A stretch of DNA of 64,000 nt, from the NCBI GenBank assembly GCA_035570275.1, contig DATMNI010000386.1, positions 1 through 64,000 on the forward strand, read 5' to 3'. Source of the stretch: DATMNI01 sp035570275 (GTDB taxonomy: Bacteria; Acidobacteriota; Terriglobia; Bryobacterales; Bryobacteraceae). The notes below the pieces were generated by a model, which was not told where the DNA came from, made no database searches, and saw nothing but the letters and a program-made list of their open reading frames with translations. A program made the position numbers and the translations under genes. This document shows, one piece after another, positions 26,581-35,984 of this stretch. Position 1 is the stretch's first letter. The number at the start of each line of letters is the position of its first letter.

Positions 26581-26618
26581 TTGTCTAACCGAGCTTCCAT
26601 TTCTTTACCAAGCTTCCA
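26560..26618. repeat. Three 20-bp tandem repeats carrying ATG codons
   Basis: Units at 26560, 26580 and 26600 (last one 19 bp). On the minus strand each contains ATGGAAGCTYGGT; the haem-binding protein starts in the unit nearest its coding region. Because the unit is not a multiple of three, upstream ATGs are in other frames. Confidence 0.7.
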
Positions 26619-26661
26619 TGCTTCCAGAATAGCGGTCAATCGACCGGACAGATCTCAGTCT

Positions 26662-26706
26662 CTTAAACCCCAAAAACTAGCATAAGGGCCTCCTTAAACC
26701 CCAAAA
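26662..26706 (+). promoter_or_regulatory. Paired direct repeats upstream of the Fic gene (candidate operator)
   Basis: CTTAAACCCCAAAA occurs at 26662-26675 and again at 26693-26706, exactly 31 bp apart (about three helical turns), just upstream of the AbiEi-Fic start. AbiEi-type N-terminal domains are known to repress their own promoters at repeated sites; the spacing suggests such a site here (inference). Confidence 0.4.
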
Positions 26707-26738
26707 CCTTGCGCTACCATAGTTCAGGAACCCTCCAC

Positions 26739-28295
26739 ATGCCCGATTTCTCGGCGATGTCCGAAGTCTTCGTCTCCAGTGCGGACATCGCCGAGGCCGT
26801 CTCGCGCGCGGTGAAAAGCGGAAAACTACGCAAACTCGGCTCGCGCCTCTACACTCGCAACTTTACAGATCCGCCGGAGCTGATTGTGCGGCGCAATCTG
26901 TGGCCGCTGGTGGCCGCCTATGTGCCCGGCGCCCTCATCGCCGACCGCACGGCGATTGAGAATCGGCCGGCGTCCGACGGTTCGGTCTTTCTGATCGCCG
27001 GCCACAAACGCGCCGTCCGCCTGCCCGGAATCATTTTGCGCCCCCGCAAGGGACCGCCGGCCCTGGCGAGCGACCCTCCCTTTATTGGGGGCTTGCGCAT
27101 TTCATCCAGGGCCCGCGCTTTTCTGGAGAACATGCGAAGCTCGCGCAGCCGCAATGGCGAGCCGCGGACTCTGTCGAAAAGCGAGATCGAGGAACGTCTG
27201 GAAGAGACGCTCCGCCACGGCGGCGAACCGGGCATCCTGCGTTTGCGCGACGAGGCCCGCCAAGCCGCCAGGCAACTTGGATTGCTGGATGAGTTCAAGC
27301 GCCTCGACGGCCTGATCGGAACCTTGCTAGGCACCCGGCTTGGCGCCCGCGCTACGCCTCTGGAATCGCCTGTGGCGATGGCTCGCGTCGCCGGCCTGCC
27401 TTACGATCCGCAACGCCTGGAGCTCTTGCAGCGTCTCCACGCCGAGTTGGCTGGCGCCGCGCCGGTCACTCGCCTGGCGCGCCCCACCGACGGTTTGGCC
27501 CTGCCCTTCTTCGAAGCCTATTTTTCCAACTTCATCGAAGGCACCGAGTTCGCCGTCGATGAGGCCGCCGATATTATCTTCCGGGGGCATATCCCGAAGG
27601 CCCGTCCTGAGGACGCACACGACATTCTGGGCACGTGGAAGGTGGCGTCCAACAAGGCCGAGATGTCGCGCATCCCGCGGAACTTTGAGGAACTGACCAG
27701 CCTGCTGAAGAGCCGCCACGCCCGCATCATGGAGGGGCGTGCCGGCAAAGCCCCTGGAAGATTCAAGACCGAGCGAAATCGCGCCGGTGCGACGCTTTTT
27801 GTCGAGCCGGGTCTGGTGGAGGGGACCCTCGCCAAAGGCTTCGAAATCTATCGGAGCCTCTCGGCCCCTTTGCATCGCGCCATCTTCATGATGTTCCTGG
27901 TGGCCGAAGTTCATCCCTTCGCGGATGGTAACGGGCGCGCCGCCCGCCTGATGATGAACGCGGAACTGGTGGCCGCCGCCGAGAGCCGGATCATCGTGCC
28001 CACGGTTTATCGCAACAACTATCTGATGGCGCTGAAGGCCCTTTCGCAGAACGGAATCACGGGAGCTTTGGTTCGCGCGCTCGATTTCGCGCAGCGTTAT
28101 ACCGCGTCCATCGATTTTGCGGATCTGGCGCGGGCGCGATTCATCCTGGACCGCACCAACGCCTTCGCCGACCCCAACGAAGCCGAAGCCGCCGGCATCC
28201 GTCTGGTCCTGCCGACGCCAGACATGCTCGCGGATGCCGAACAGTTCGGGGCACCCGAAATGCCACCGTCTTCAAAACCACCGTCTTCGACTTAG
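26739..28295 (+). CDS. AbiEi-type winged helix fused to a Fic AMP-transferase
   Basis: 518 residues from the ATG with AGGAA nine bases before it. Residues about 5-75 (SADIAEAVSRAVKSGKLRKL, LYTRN, VPGALIADRTAIEN) resemble the AbiEi/DUF4095 DNA-binding and antitoxin domain. The Fic domain follows: inhibitory motif SNFIEG (fits S/T-x-x-x-E-G) near 270 and catalytic HPFADGNGRAAR near 405, both complete. Fic proteins transfer AMP to target proteins; the N-terminal inhibitory helix marks a self-restrained (class II) enzyme. Ends with a poorly conserved Pro/Ser tail. Intact, unlike most toxin-type genes in this window. Confidence 0.88.
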   Translation: MPDFSAMSEVFVSSADIAEAVSRAVKSGKLRKLGSRLYTRNFTDPPELIVRRNLWPLVAAYVPGALIADRTAIENRPASDGSVFLIAGHKRAVRLPGIILRPRKGPPALASDPPFIGGLRISSRARAFLENMRSSRSRNGEPRTLSKSEIEERLEETLRHGGEPGILRLRDEARQAARQLGLLDEFKRLDGLIGTLLGTRLGARATPLESPVAMARVAGLPYDPQRLELLQRLHAELAGAAPVTRLARPTDGLALPFFEAYFSNFIEGTEFAVDEAADIIFRGHIPKARPEDAHDILGTWKVASNKAEMSRIPRNFEELTSLLKSRHARIMEGRAGKAPGRFKTERNRAGATLFVEPGLVEGTLAKGFEIYRSLSAPLHRAIFMMFLVAEVHPFADGNGRAARLMMNAELVAAAESRIIVPTVYRNNYLMALKALSQNGITGALVRALDFAQRYTASIDFADLARARFILDRTNAFADPNEAEAAGIRLVLPTPDMLADAEQFGAPEMPPSSKPPSST

Positions 28296-28352
28296 GCGCC
28301 GCCGCTTGGGGCTCTGCTCGATTTTTCGCGCGAAAAGGCCGCCGGCGCCGCC

Positions 28353-30763
28353 CTACTCATCTCGCAGCGCCACCGCCGGGTCCACTCTGGTTGCCCTCCG
28401 CGCCGGCAAATAGCACGCCGCCAGTGCAATCGCCGCCAGGGTGCCGGCCACCGCCAGAAACGTAGCCGGGTCGCGCGCCTCCACGCCGAAAAGCAGAGTC
28501 GCCAGGGCGCGGCTCACGGCCAGCGCTGCCAGCAGGCCGGCGCCAATCCCAACCAGCCCCATCGCCATGCCTTCCCGTACCACCATGCGGAGCACGCTGG
28601 CCTGCTGCGCACCCAGCGCCATGCGAAGGCCGATTTCGCGCGTGCGCTGGTTCACCGAGTAGGACAGCACGCCGTAGATCCCGATAGCGGCAATCAGCAG
28701 CGCGACTGCGGCGAAGATCCCCAGCAGCACGGTGTTGAGCCGCGGTTGCGCGGCGCCGTTTGCGATCCATTGGTCCATGGTGCGTACGTTGGAGAGCGGC
28801 AGTTCGGCGTCGAGTTCGTGGACCTTTTGCCGTACCGCGCCGGCGGCCGATTCGGGCTTGCCTCCCGTGCGAACCACTACATCCATCAGGGGCCACAAGC
28901 GGGTGGCGGCGGAAAAATACATGGCCGGCACCGGAGCCTGGTCGAGAGCCGTGATGCGGGCATCGCCGACCACGCCGACTACGGTGAACTCCCTGCCTGA
29001 GCCGACAATGCGGACCAGTCTGCCCAGCGCCTCGTCCGTGCCCCAGAGCTTCTTTACGGTTTCCAGGCTGACGATCATGACGGGTGGCGCGCCGGGTCCG
29101 TCCTGCTCGCCAAAATCGCGGCCGCGCAGCAACGGGATCCCCATGGTGCGGAAATAGTCGGGACTGGCAATTCGCCAGTTGATGGGGATAGCTTCGCCGG
29201 GCGCCATTGCCGACTTGCCCACGGGGCTGGCTGGTGTTTGAGTGTAGTTGCCTGCGCCGAACGGGATGCCGCTCGAAAGCGCGGCGCCGCGGACGCCGGG
29301 CACCGTGCGCAGCGACTCCAGCATCGCTTTGTAAAAGGCCCAGGCTTTCGGGCCGGGGTACTTGGCAGCGGGAGGCGCCAGTTGAAACGTCAGCAGGCCT
29401 TCGGATTGGAAGCCCAGCCTCACCTGCTGCAAGTGGAGCAGGCTCTGGATCAGCAGGCCGGCACCGATCAGCAGGACTGTGGCGATGGCCAGTTCTCCGG
29501 CCACCAGGCTGTTGCGGAGGATCGGCCGTGAGCCGCCGCTGGACCCTCGCCCGCCCTGCTTCAACACGGAATTCAAATCGGTCGTAACGGTCTGCCACGC
29601 GGGGGCCAGACCGAACAGCAGCCCCGTGGCCAGCGTGATTCCCAGCGCGAACAGCAGCACGGCGGAGTCCACGCTGAGATCGCTCACGGGCAGCAGGTTC
29701 GCGGGCAGGGCCGTCTCCATCACATGTACCGCCCAGGTTGCCGCCAGCACGCCGGCGCAGCCGCCGGTCAGCGAGAGAAGCAGACTTTCGGTGAGCAGTT
29801 GGCGCAGCAGACGGCCGCGTCCGGCGCCCAGGGCGGTCCGCACGGCCATCTCCTTCTGGCGCGAGGCGGCGCGCGAAAGCAGCAAATTGGCCACGTTGGC
29901 GCAGGCGATCATCAGCACGAAGGCCACCGCGCCCAGCAGTACCAGCAGCGCCGTGCGGAGTTGGCTGGGGACGAACCAGTTGTGGAACGTCATGAGCTGG
30001 ATACCCCAGTCTTTGACTTCCGGATACTGCATGCCGACGCGGCGCGAAACGGTTTCCATTTCGGCCTGCGCCTGTTGCAGGGTGACGCCGGGCTTGAGCA
30101 GGCCAACAGCGCTGACCACGTGGTTCAGGCGCGCCTCACGACCAGGGTCGATAATGAGCGGGACCCAGATATCGCCGGTAGTGAGAACGGCCAAGGCCGG
30201 CGGCGCGATGCCTACCACGGTATAGGCTACGCCATTGAGCGTCACGGGCTTGCCGATCAGGGCTGTGTCGCCTCCGAAGCGGCGCTTCCAAAGGCCCTCG
30301 CTCAACATGACGGCGGGCGGGCTGCCCGGTCTGTCGTCGCCCTCCTGGAAGGCCCGGCCCACCGTGGTTTGCAGGCCCAGCAGGGGGAACATCGAGGGGG
30401 AAATAGTGCTGCCGTGAACTGTTCGGGGTCACCCTTGCCGGTGAGGGTGAAGCTGGCGAAGCCAATCACGCCCATTTGCGCGAAGGTCTGCGTCTGCTCC
30501 TTCCAGGAGAGGTAGTTCAGCACCGACGCGGAGAAGAGCTGGATGTTCAGTTTGTCGTTCTTCTCCCAGATCCGTACCAGCCGGTTGGGCGCGGCGAACG
30601 GCAGCGGGCGCAGCATCACGGCGTTCACCACACTGAAGATGGCGGTGTTGGCCCCAATACCCAGCGCCAGGGTAAGTACCGCGGCGGCGGCGAAGGCCGG
30701 GGCGCGGCGCAACGTCCGGGCGGAATAGCGGAGGTCGCTCAGCATATCGTTGGTCGGCAGCAT
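28353..30763 (-). pseudogene. MacB/ADOP-type ABC transporter permease, frameshifted
   Basis: The 2411-bp locus is not a multiple of three. The first part (30763 to about 30400) gives LRYSARTLRRAPAFAAAAVL-type N-terminus with the first membrane helix and periplasmic domain start, ending EQFTAALF; the rest, in a shifted frame, continues SMFPLLGLQTTVGRAF through two FtsX domains to a normal C-terminus (RATRVDPAVALRDE). Joining the frames near 30400-30410 restores a full-length ADOP permease (about 800 residues, MacB_PCD-FtsX-FtsX). One indel in a run near CTATTTCCCCC; could be a recent mutation or an assembly error. Everything else is well conserved. Confidence 0.85.
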
Positions 30764-30882
30764 ATCGTCTTCAGAAACCTATCAAAGAATAGACGCCGGA
30801 AGTGCCGGGTGGTAAGGGAGCAGTGGCTAAGTACACCGTTTCAGAAGTTCGCTTACGTATCGAGAAACCGCTTGCTGACGCG

Positions 30883-30921
30883 CGCGGCTCCGATCAGAGC
30901 CGCGACCGTTAGGGAGCGTTC
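30883..30921. repeat. Family B repeat arm
   Basis: On the minus strand reads GAACGCTCCCTAACGGTCG followed by CGGCTCTGATCGGAGCCG, matching the terminal inverted repeat at 10785-10908 and containing its own small CGGCTC/GAGCCG palindrome. Confidence 0.65.
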
Positions 30922-31052
30922 TTCCCGAGATACGAGACCGTATTTGAGAAACAGTGTACTAAGCCCGCCGGCTCCAATGCTGTTCACGTAGCTGAGAACG
31001 CGGTATTTCTCCAATCGCCGAGTCCGGAGCGGCTGGCGGAGAGAGCATTTCC

Positions 31053-31094
31053 ACGGGATGACGATCACGGGATGACGATCACGGGATGACGATA
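31053..31094. repeat. Three 14-bp tandem repeats
   Basis: ACGGGATGACGATC at 31053, 31067 and 31081 (last base differs). Two are identical; recent slippage is likely. Confidence 0.85.
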
Positions 31095-31187
31095 CGGTCC
31101 GGGTGCGCCGTCGCCCGTTCCCGTCCCATACCTCATCAAAGTGATAGTATCAAACGGTTTCACATTTTGAAGGAGATGCTTCTATCT

Positions 31188-32222
31188 ATGCATGACACGG
31201 ACCCGCAAATCGATCCCGGTCCCATTCTCCAGACGGCCTTCGCTTTCTGGTCTTCCAAGGTTCTCCTCACCGCTGTCGAGTTCGACGTGTTCACCAAACT
31301 CCGCGATCGCCGCATCACCGGCGCGGAACTAGGCGCGGAGCTTGGCCTGCACCCGCGCGCCGTCAGCGATTTCTTTGACGCCCTGGTCGCCATGCGCTTC
31401 CTCGAGCGCGAGGGTGATGGCCCGTCCGCGAAGTACTTCAACACACCCGCCGGCGCGCTCTATCTCGACCGCGGGCAGCCCCGCTATGTGGGCGGCATTC
31501 TCGTCATGCTCAATGCGAGGCTCTTCAAGTTCTGGCACGACCTGCCCGAGGCCTTGCGCACCGGAAGGCCGCAGAACGAGACCAAGCACGGCCAGAAGGG
31601 AGTGTTCGAGGAGCTTTACGAGGAGTTGCCCAGACTCGAACAGTTCATGGGCGCAATGACCGGCCTGTCGCGGATTAACTTCGAGGCGTTTGCGGCGAAG
31701 TTTGATTTTTCAAAATTCAAGACACTTTGCGACATCGGCGGCGCCACCGGCCTGCTTTGCATAGAAGCCGCCAGGGCCCATCCGGATCTGCGGTGCATTT
31801 CCTTCGATCTGCCGCCGGTGGAACCGATCGCGCGCAAGCACATCGCGGCCGCCGGGTTGAGCCATCGCATTGGCACAGCCTGCGGCGATTTCTTTAAGGA
31901 CCCATTGCCTAAAGCGGACATGATCACCATGGGCATGATTCTCCACGACTGGAATTTGGAGAAGAAGATGCACCTTATCCGCGCGGCCTACGATGCCCTT
32001 CCGGCAGGCGGCGCGCTGGTCGCGATAGAAGCCCTGATTGATGACGCCCGCCGTGAGAACGTCTTCGGTCTGCTCATGTCTTTGAACATGCTCATCGAAT
32101 TCGGCGATGCGTTCGACTATTCCGGGGCGGATTTCCGCCAGTGGTGCCAGGAAGTTGGCTTCCAGCGCTTCGAGGTGATTCATCTCGCGGGCCCGTCCAG
32201 CGCGGCCATTGCATACAAGTAG
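31188..32222 (+). CDS. SAM-dependent O-methyltransferase (plant/acetylserotonin type)
   Basis: 344 residues from the ATG preceded by GAAGGAG 12 bases upstream. An N-terminal dimerisation winged helix (ILQTAFAFWSSKVLLTAVEFDVF, RITGAELGAELGLHPRAVSDFFDAL) is followed by the class I methyltransferase core with LCDIGGATGLLCIEAARAHP (SAM site), ISFDLPPVEPIA, GDFFKDPLPKADMITMGMIL-like and catalytic-type HDWNLEKKMHLI segment. Family members methylate hydroxyl groups of small molecules such as phenolics. No biosynthetic neighbours, so substrate unknown. Confidence 0.9.
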   Translation: MHDTDPQIDPGPILQTAFAFWSSKVLLTAVEFDVFTKLRDRRITGAELGAELGLHPRAVSDFFDALVAMRFLEREGDGPSAKYFNTPAGALYLDRGQPRYVGGILVMLNARLFKFWHDLPEALRTGRPQNETKHGQKGVFEELYEELPRLEQFMGAMTGLSRINFEAFAAKFDFSKFKTLCDIGGATGLLCIEAARAHPDLRCISFDLPPVEPIARKHIAAAGLSHRIGTACGDFFKDPLPKADMITMGMILHDWNLEKKMHLIRAAYDALPAGGALVAIEALIDDARRENVFGLLMSLNMLIEFGDAFDYSGADFRQWCQEVGFQRFEVIHLAGPSSAAIAYK

Positions 32223-32285
32223 CAACCCGGCAGTGGGCACCCACAAAGTCAGCGCTTACTGGCTCAGTGCCTGCCCCATCTTCTT

Positions 32286-32341
32286 ACAGCAAAGATCTTA
32301 CTGCAAAGATCTTACTGTAAAGATCTTACTGCAAAGATGCT
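32286..32341. repeat. Four 14-bp tandem repeats at the NHL gene 3' end
   Basis: ACTGCAAAGATCTT units at 32286, 32300, 32314 and 32328. The NHL gene on the minus strand terminates inside unit 3: its last codons and TAA stop come from the repeat. Contains repeated AGATCT (BglII-type palindromes). Confidence 0.9.
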
Positions 32342-35145
32342 GGTCCCACCGCGATGGTCACGCCGGGTTGGCTGCTGGCGGCGCCTACCGTAAGTACTAA
32401 CGGCAACGCGCCGGCGGGCAGGTTGGCGGGCACCGTCAGGTTCACTTGCATTACGCCCGAGACCTCGTTCGGCGCTTCGCCGGCAAACTGCACCGGGGCA
32501 GGCACGCCGCCGATGGTCGCTGTCACCGTGGCCAGCGGCCTCGGCAACACCGTGCCGGTCACGCTTCCGTCCACGCCGGCGGGCACGGTCGCCCCCTCGC
32601 CCGTGGCGAAGAACGTCACCACGCTGCCGGCAGGCGCGGGATTGCCGCTGTTGTTAAACGAACCGTCCCGGTTGATTGCGGCCGCCCCGCCGCGCCCCGT
32701 TCCATCCGCCGTGAAAATGCCGGGAGCGGTGGCGGCCAGGGGCACCGTCACCGGTGTGGTGGAGAGGCCCTGATACTGCACCACCACCTGCGTACTGTTG
32801 CCCGGCACGGCGTACGGAACGACGGCGCCGACCTGCGTGGCCGACGTGTAAAGCACCGGCGCCGCCGTGCCGCCGAACAACACCGCGGTGCCCGCCAGTT
32901 GCGTTCCGGCCTGGCCGCCCCGCACCTGGAACTGGACGGTCTGCGCCGGCCCCAGTCCCGACCCATAGATCACCACGATCTCTCCCGGCGCCACGGGCCC
33001 GGTCAGATTCGTGGCGGCGTTGGTCACCGCACCAATCGACTGCGAAAGCGAGATCGGCTGCAACATGCGAATGGCGTTGTTCCCCGAGTCGGCCACGTAG
33101 AGGCTGCCGCGCCCATCCACCCAGAGCCCCCAGGGCACGTTCAACTGCGCCGTCGCCGCCGAACCGCCATCGCCCGAATAACAACAGGTGCCGTTGCCGG
33201 CGATGGTGGTAATGGTTCCGTCCGGTGTAACTTTTCGAATCCGATTGTGGCCGGTATCGGCAATGTACAGGTTGCCGGCCGCATCCACCGCCACGCCGCG
33301 CGGTCCGCTCAGCCCGGCGCTTGCCGCGGGTCCGCCATCGCCACCGAACGTGGTGTCCCCATTTCCAGCCACCGTCGTAATCACGCCCAGCAGGTCGATC
33401 TTGCGAACGCGGTTGTTGCCCGTGTCCGCAACGAATACGTTGCCGCGGGCGTCCACCGCCACGGCAGCCGGGTGATCCAGCCGGGCGTTGGTGGCGGCGC
33501 CGCCGTCGCCCGAAAAGCCGGGCGGGCCGAAACCTGCAAGGGTGTTGATGGTGCCGTTGTTGACATGCCGCACCGCATTGTCCAAGGTGTCGGCGATGTA
33601 GCCGTTGCCGGCCGCGTCGATGGCTACGCCTTCGGGCTGGTTGACGGCCGCACGAATGGCTGGGCCGCCGTCGCCGAAATAGCTGGCATTGCCGTTGCCG
33701 GCGTAGGTGAAGATGTTGCCGCCCGGCGCCACTTGGCGGATGCGCGAATTGCGCGTGTCGGCGATATACAGGTTGCCCGCCCCGTCCACGCCCACTCCTT
33801 CCGGCGTGTTCAGTAGTGCTCCGGCGGGCGGCCCGACCTCTCCCGCGAACCCGGGGACGCCAGTGCCGGCAACAGTGGTGATGGTTCCTCCCGGGGCCAG
33901 TTTGCGGATCCGGTGGTTCAGCGAGTCGGCGATATAGAGGTTGGACTGGACGTCCAGCGCGATGGCGGTGGGCGTGTTCAATTGCGCCGCTGCCGCCGGG
34001 CCGCCATCGCCGCCGAAATCCTGGACGCCGGTGCCCGCCAGCGTGGTCAGTATGGCAGTGGCGGAGACCTTCCAGATTCGCGCCACGCCCCTGGCCAATC
34101 CCGTACCGGAGCCGATGGAGCCTTCCGCGAAATAGAACGCGCCCGTGGCATCCACGGCCACCCCGGTTGGCCCGTTGAACCGCAGGTTGAAGGCTTCCTG
34201 GCCATCGATGGGCGGCGCGCCGTTGGTACTTCCGGCGACCGTGCGGATAATTCCGCCGGTCACCTGCCGAATCCGGCTGCCGCCAAAATCGGCGATGTAC
34301 AGGTTGCCGGAACCGTCCACCGCTACATCCGGCGGTAGGCCCATCCCGGCCACCGTGGCCGGATTATTATCGCCGCCATAAATTTCGCTGCCGCTTCCCG
34401 CCACTGTGGCGATGTTGCCATCGGTGGTGACCTTGCGGATGCGGTTATTGAACGTATCGGCGATGTAGAGGTTGCCGGCGGCATCCACCGCGATGCCCTC
34501 CGGGTTATTCAGCCCGGCGACGCGCGCCGGACCGCCATCGCCCGAGAAACCCTGAGCGGCGCCGCCGGCCACCGTGGCGATCGAGCCGCCGGCGGAGACC
34601 TTGCGGATGCAGTTGTTGTTGGTGTCGGCGATGTACAGATTTCCCCCGGAGTCCAGGGCAAGGCCGAACGGGCCGTTGAGGTTGGCGGCGGCGGCCGGTC
34701 CGCCATCGCCCGAGAATCCGGCGACGCCGGTGCCGGCAACCGTGCTGATGACACCGCCGGCGGCGATCTTGCGGACCACCGAAGCGTCCCGGTCCGCCAC
34801 GTAGACGTTGCCGGCCCCATCCACCGCGATTCCCATCGGGAGACTCAACTGGGCGTTGGTGGCCGCGCCGCCGTCACCCGAGTAGCCGGGTTGCCCGTTG
34901 CCGGCGATTCGAGTGAGGATTCCGCCGCCATCCACCTTGAACACGGAATGCAGGCCGGAGAAGTAAGCGTTGCCGGCGGCATCCACCGCCACCCGTGCAG
35001 GGTCCCCGACGGAAGCCTTGGCCGCGGCCACGGGCGTGGGAGGCGGCACGCCGCCGGCGATGGTGGAGATGACGTACTGCTGCCCCCACGCCGCACCGAT
35101 GAACAGGAGATACCCGAGTGAGAAGCGAGCCCGAATGATTGCCAT
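32326..35145 (-). CDS. Secreted NHL-repeat beta-propeller protein with IPT/TIG-like C-terminal domain
   Basis: 939 residues if started at MAIIRARFSLGYLLF, which begins a signal peptide (cleavage near GAAWGQ); a start six codons upstream is possible. Residues about 30-700 hold some 12 NHL units with the recurring pattern 'GIAVDGAGNVYVADxxNxxIRKV...GxISTVAGTG..GFSGDGGPA'. The C-terminal 240 residues (GEIVVIYGSGLGPAQTV, PAPVLYTSATQVGAVVPYAV) are the acidobacterial IPT-like module seen after such propellers. Probably extracellular; function unknown. The repeated blades make the gene highly repetitive on DNA level. Confidence 0.88.
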   Translation of the reverse strand: MAIIRARFSLGYLLFIGAAWGQQYVISTIAGGVPPPTPVAAAKASVGDPARVAVDAAGNAYFSGLHSVFKVDGGGILTRIAGNGQPGYSGDGGAATNAQLSLPMGIAVDGAGNVYVADRDASVVRKIAAGGVISTVAGTGVAGFSGDGGPAAAANLNGPFGLALDSGGNLYIADTNNNCIRKVSAGGSIATVAGGAAQGFSGDGGPARVAGLNNPEGIAVDAAGNLYIADTFNNRIRKVTTDGNIATVAGSGSEIYGGDNNPATVAGMGLPPDVAVDGSGNLYIADFGGSRIRQVTGGIIRTVAGSTNGAPPIDGQEAFNLRFNGPTGVAVDATGAFYFAEGSIGSGTGLARGVARIWKVSATAILTTLAGTGVQDFGGDGGPAAAAQLNTPTAIALDVQSNLYIADSLNHRIRKLAPGGTITTVAGTGVPGFAGEVGPPAGALLNTPEGVGVDGAGNLYIADTRNSRIRQVAPGGNIFTYAGNGNASYFGDGGPAIRAAVNQPEGVAIDAAGNGYIADTLDNAVRHVNNGTINTLAGFGPPGFSGDGGAATNARLDHPAAVAVDARGNVFVADTGNNRVRKIDLLGVITTVAGNGDTTFGGDGGPAASAGLSGPRGVAVDAAGNLYIADTGHNRIRKVTPDGTITTIAGNGTCCYSGDGGSAATAQLNVPWGLWVDGRGSLYVADSGNNAIRMLQPISLSQSIGAVTNAATNLTGPVAPGEIVVIYGSGLGPAQTVQFQVRGGQAGTQLAGTAVLFGGTAAPVLYTSATQVGAVVPYAVPGNSTQVVVQYQGLSTTPVTVPLAATAPGIFTADGTGRGGAAAINRDGSFNNSGNPAPAGSVVTFFATGEGATVPAGVDGSVTGTVLPRPLATVTATIGGVPAPVQFAGEAPNEVSGVMQVNLTVPANLPAGALPLVLTVGAASSQPGVTIAVGPASLQ

Positions 35146-35180
35146 ACCAGCCAGTGATGTCATTCCATGGTGCCACAGAA

Positions 35181-35246
35181 TGGGGGCAGGGGGCAGAAGG
35201 CAGGAGTCAGGAGGCAGGGCGCAGGAGGCAGGAGTCGAGAGGCGCT
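35181..35246. repeat. G-rich GGCAGGAGTCAG simple repeat
   Basis: Imperfect tandem of GGCAGGAGTCAGGA-like units upstream of the NHL gene. Low complexity; no coding or structural role seen. Confidence 0.6.
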
Positions 35247-35386
35247 TCCGTCATCGGCAGCGTCATCCGATCCAGCCTGCGCCGCGGGAACGGCCAGGCA
35301 GCGTGTTCAGTTGTATGCTGAGCATCGCACACCCTTTCGTAAGCTGAAGACCCAGCCGCCTCCGGTATAATCGAGAGCATATCGCT

Positions 35387-35980
35387 ATGCCGACTATCGT
35401 CACCGATCTGCCTGCCCAGGTCGTTCCGCCGCGCAAGCGTTGGACCCGTTCGGAATATGAGGAGCTTTCCTCGATCTTGTTGGATGGCCAGCGGCTGGAA
35501 CTCATCGAGGGAGAGTTAATCGACAAAATGGGAAAAAAGCGGCCGCACGTGAATTCGCTGGTACTCCTCCACGGATGGCTGATAGGGGTCTTTGGGGTGC
35601 GCTTTGTAAACCCGGAAACACCGATCGATGTGGCGCCTGAGGACAATCCTTCCAGCCAGCCTGAGCCGGATCTCATCGTATTGAAGCGGGATCTGTCCCA
35701 TTTCACAAAGGACGACCCGCAACCTGACGATCTGCATCTGGCCGTCGAAGTGGCGGATTCCACGCTTGGTTTTGACCTCCGCACCAAAGCCGCGCTCTAC
35801 GCCCGCGCCGGCATCGTCGAGTATTGGGTGCTGGACGTTGCCGGCCGCCGCATGATCGTGCACCGCGATCCCCAACACGGGACCTATGCCACGGTAGTGG
35901 CATATGGCGCGGAGGAAAGCGTGGCCCCGCTGGCCGCTCCGGATTCGCGCCTGCGGGTCAGTGACGCTTTTCCGGAATAG
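35387..35980 (+). CDS. Uma2-family putative endonuclease (DUF820)
   Basis: 197 residues, typical length. PD-(D/E)XK fold: RLELIEGELIDKMGKK (first Glu), PEDNPSSQPEPDLIVLKRD (catalytic Asp in PEPDL), then HLAVEVADSTLGFDLRTKAALYARAGIVEYWVLD, where E-V-A and K form the E-x-K site. Uma2 genes are very numerous in cyanobacteria and acidobacteria, of unknown role. Its stop lies about five bases before the last recognisable codon of a decayed HsdS gene on the other strand. Confidence 0.9.
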   Translation: MPTIVTDLPAQVVPPRKRWTRSEYEELSSILLDGQRLELIEGELIDKMGKKRPHVNSLVLLHGWLIGVFGVRFVNPETPIDVAPEDNPSSQPEPDLIVLKRDLSHFTKDDPQPDDLHLAVEVADSTLGFDLRTKAALYARAGIVEYWVLDVAGRRMIVHRDPQHGTYATVVAYGAEESVAPLAAPDSRLRVSDAFPE

Positions 35981-35984
35981 GACC

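Larger units (their letters stand above)
30764..31187. other. Intergenic region with repeats
   Basis: About 420 bases between the permease and the methyltransferase gene. Holds a family B repeat arm (30883-30921) and three 14-bp tandem units (31053-31094). No gene was seen. Confidence 0.5.

Noticed and set aside
32446..33816. 456-codon plus-strand frame inside the NHL gene
   Set aside because: Shadow of the repeated beta-propeller coding sequence; Arg/Ala/Val periodicity mirrors the NHL repeats.
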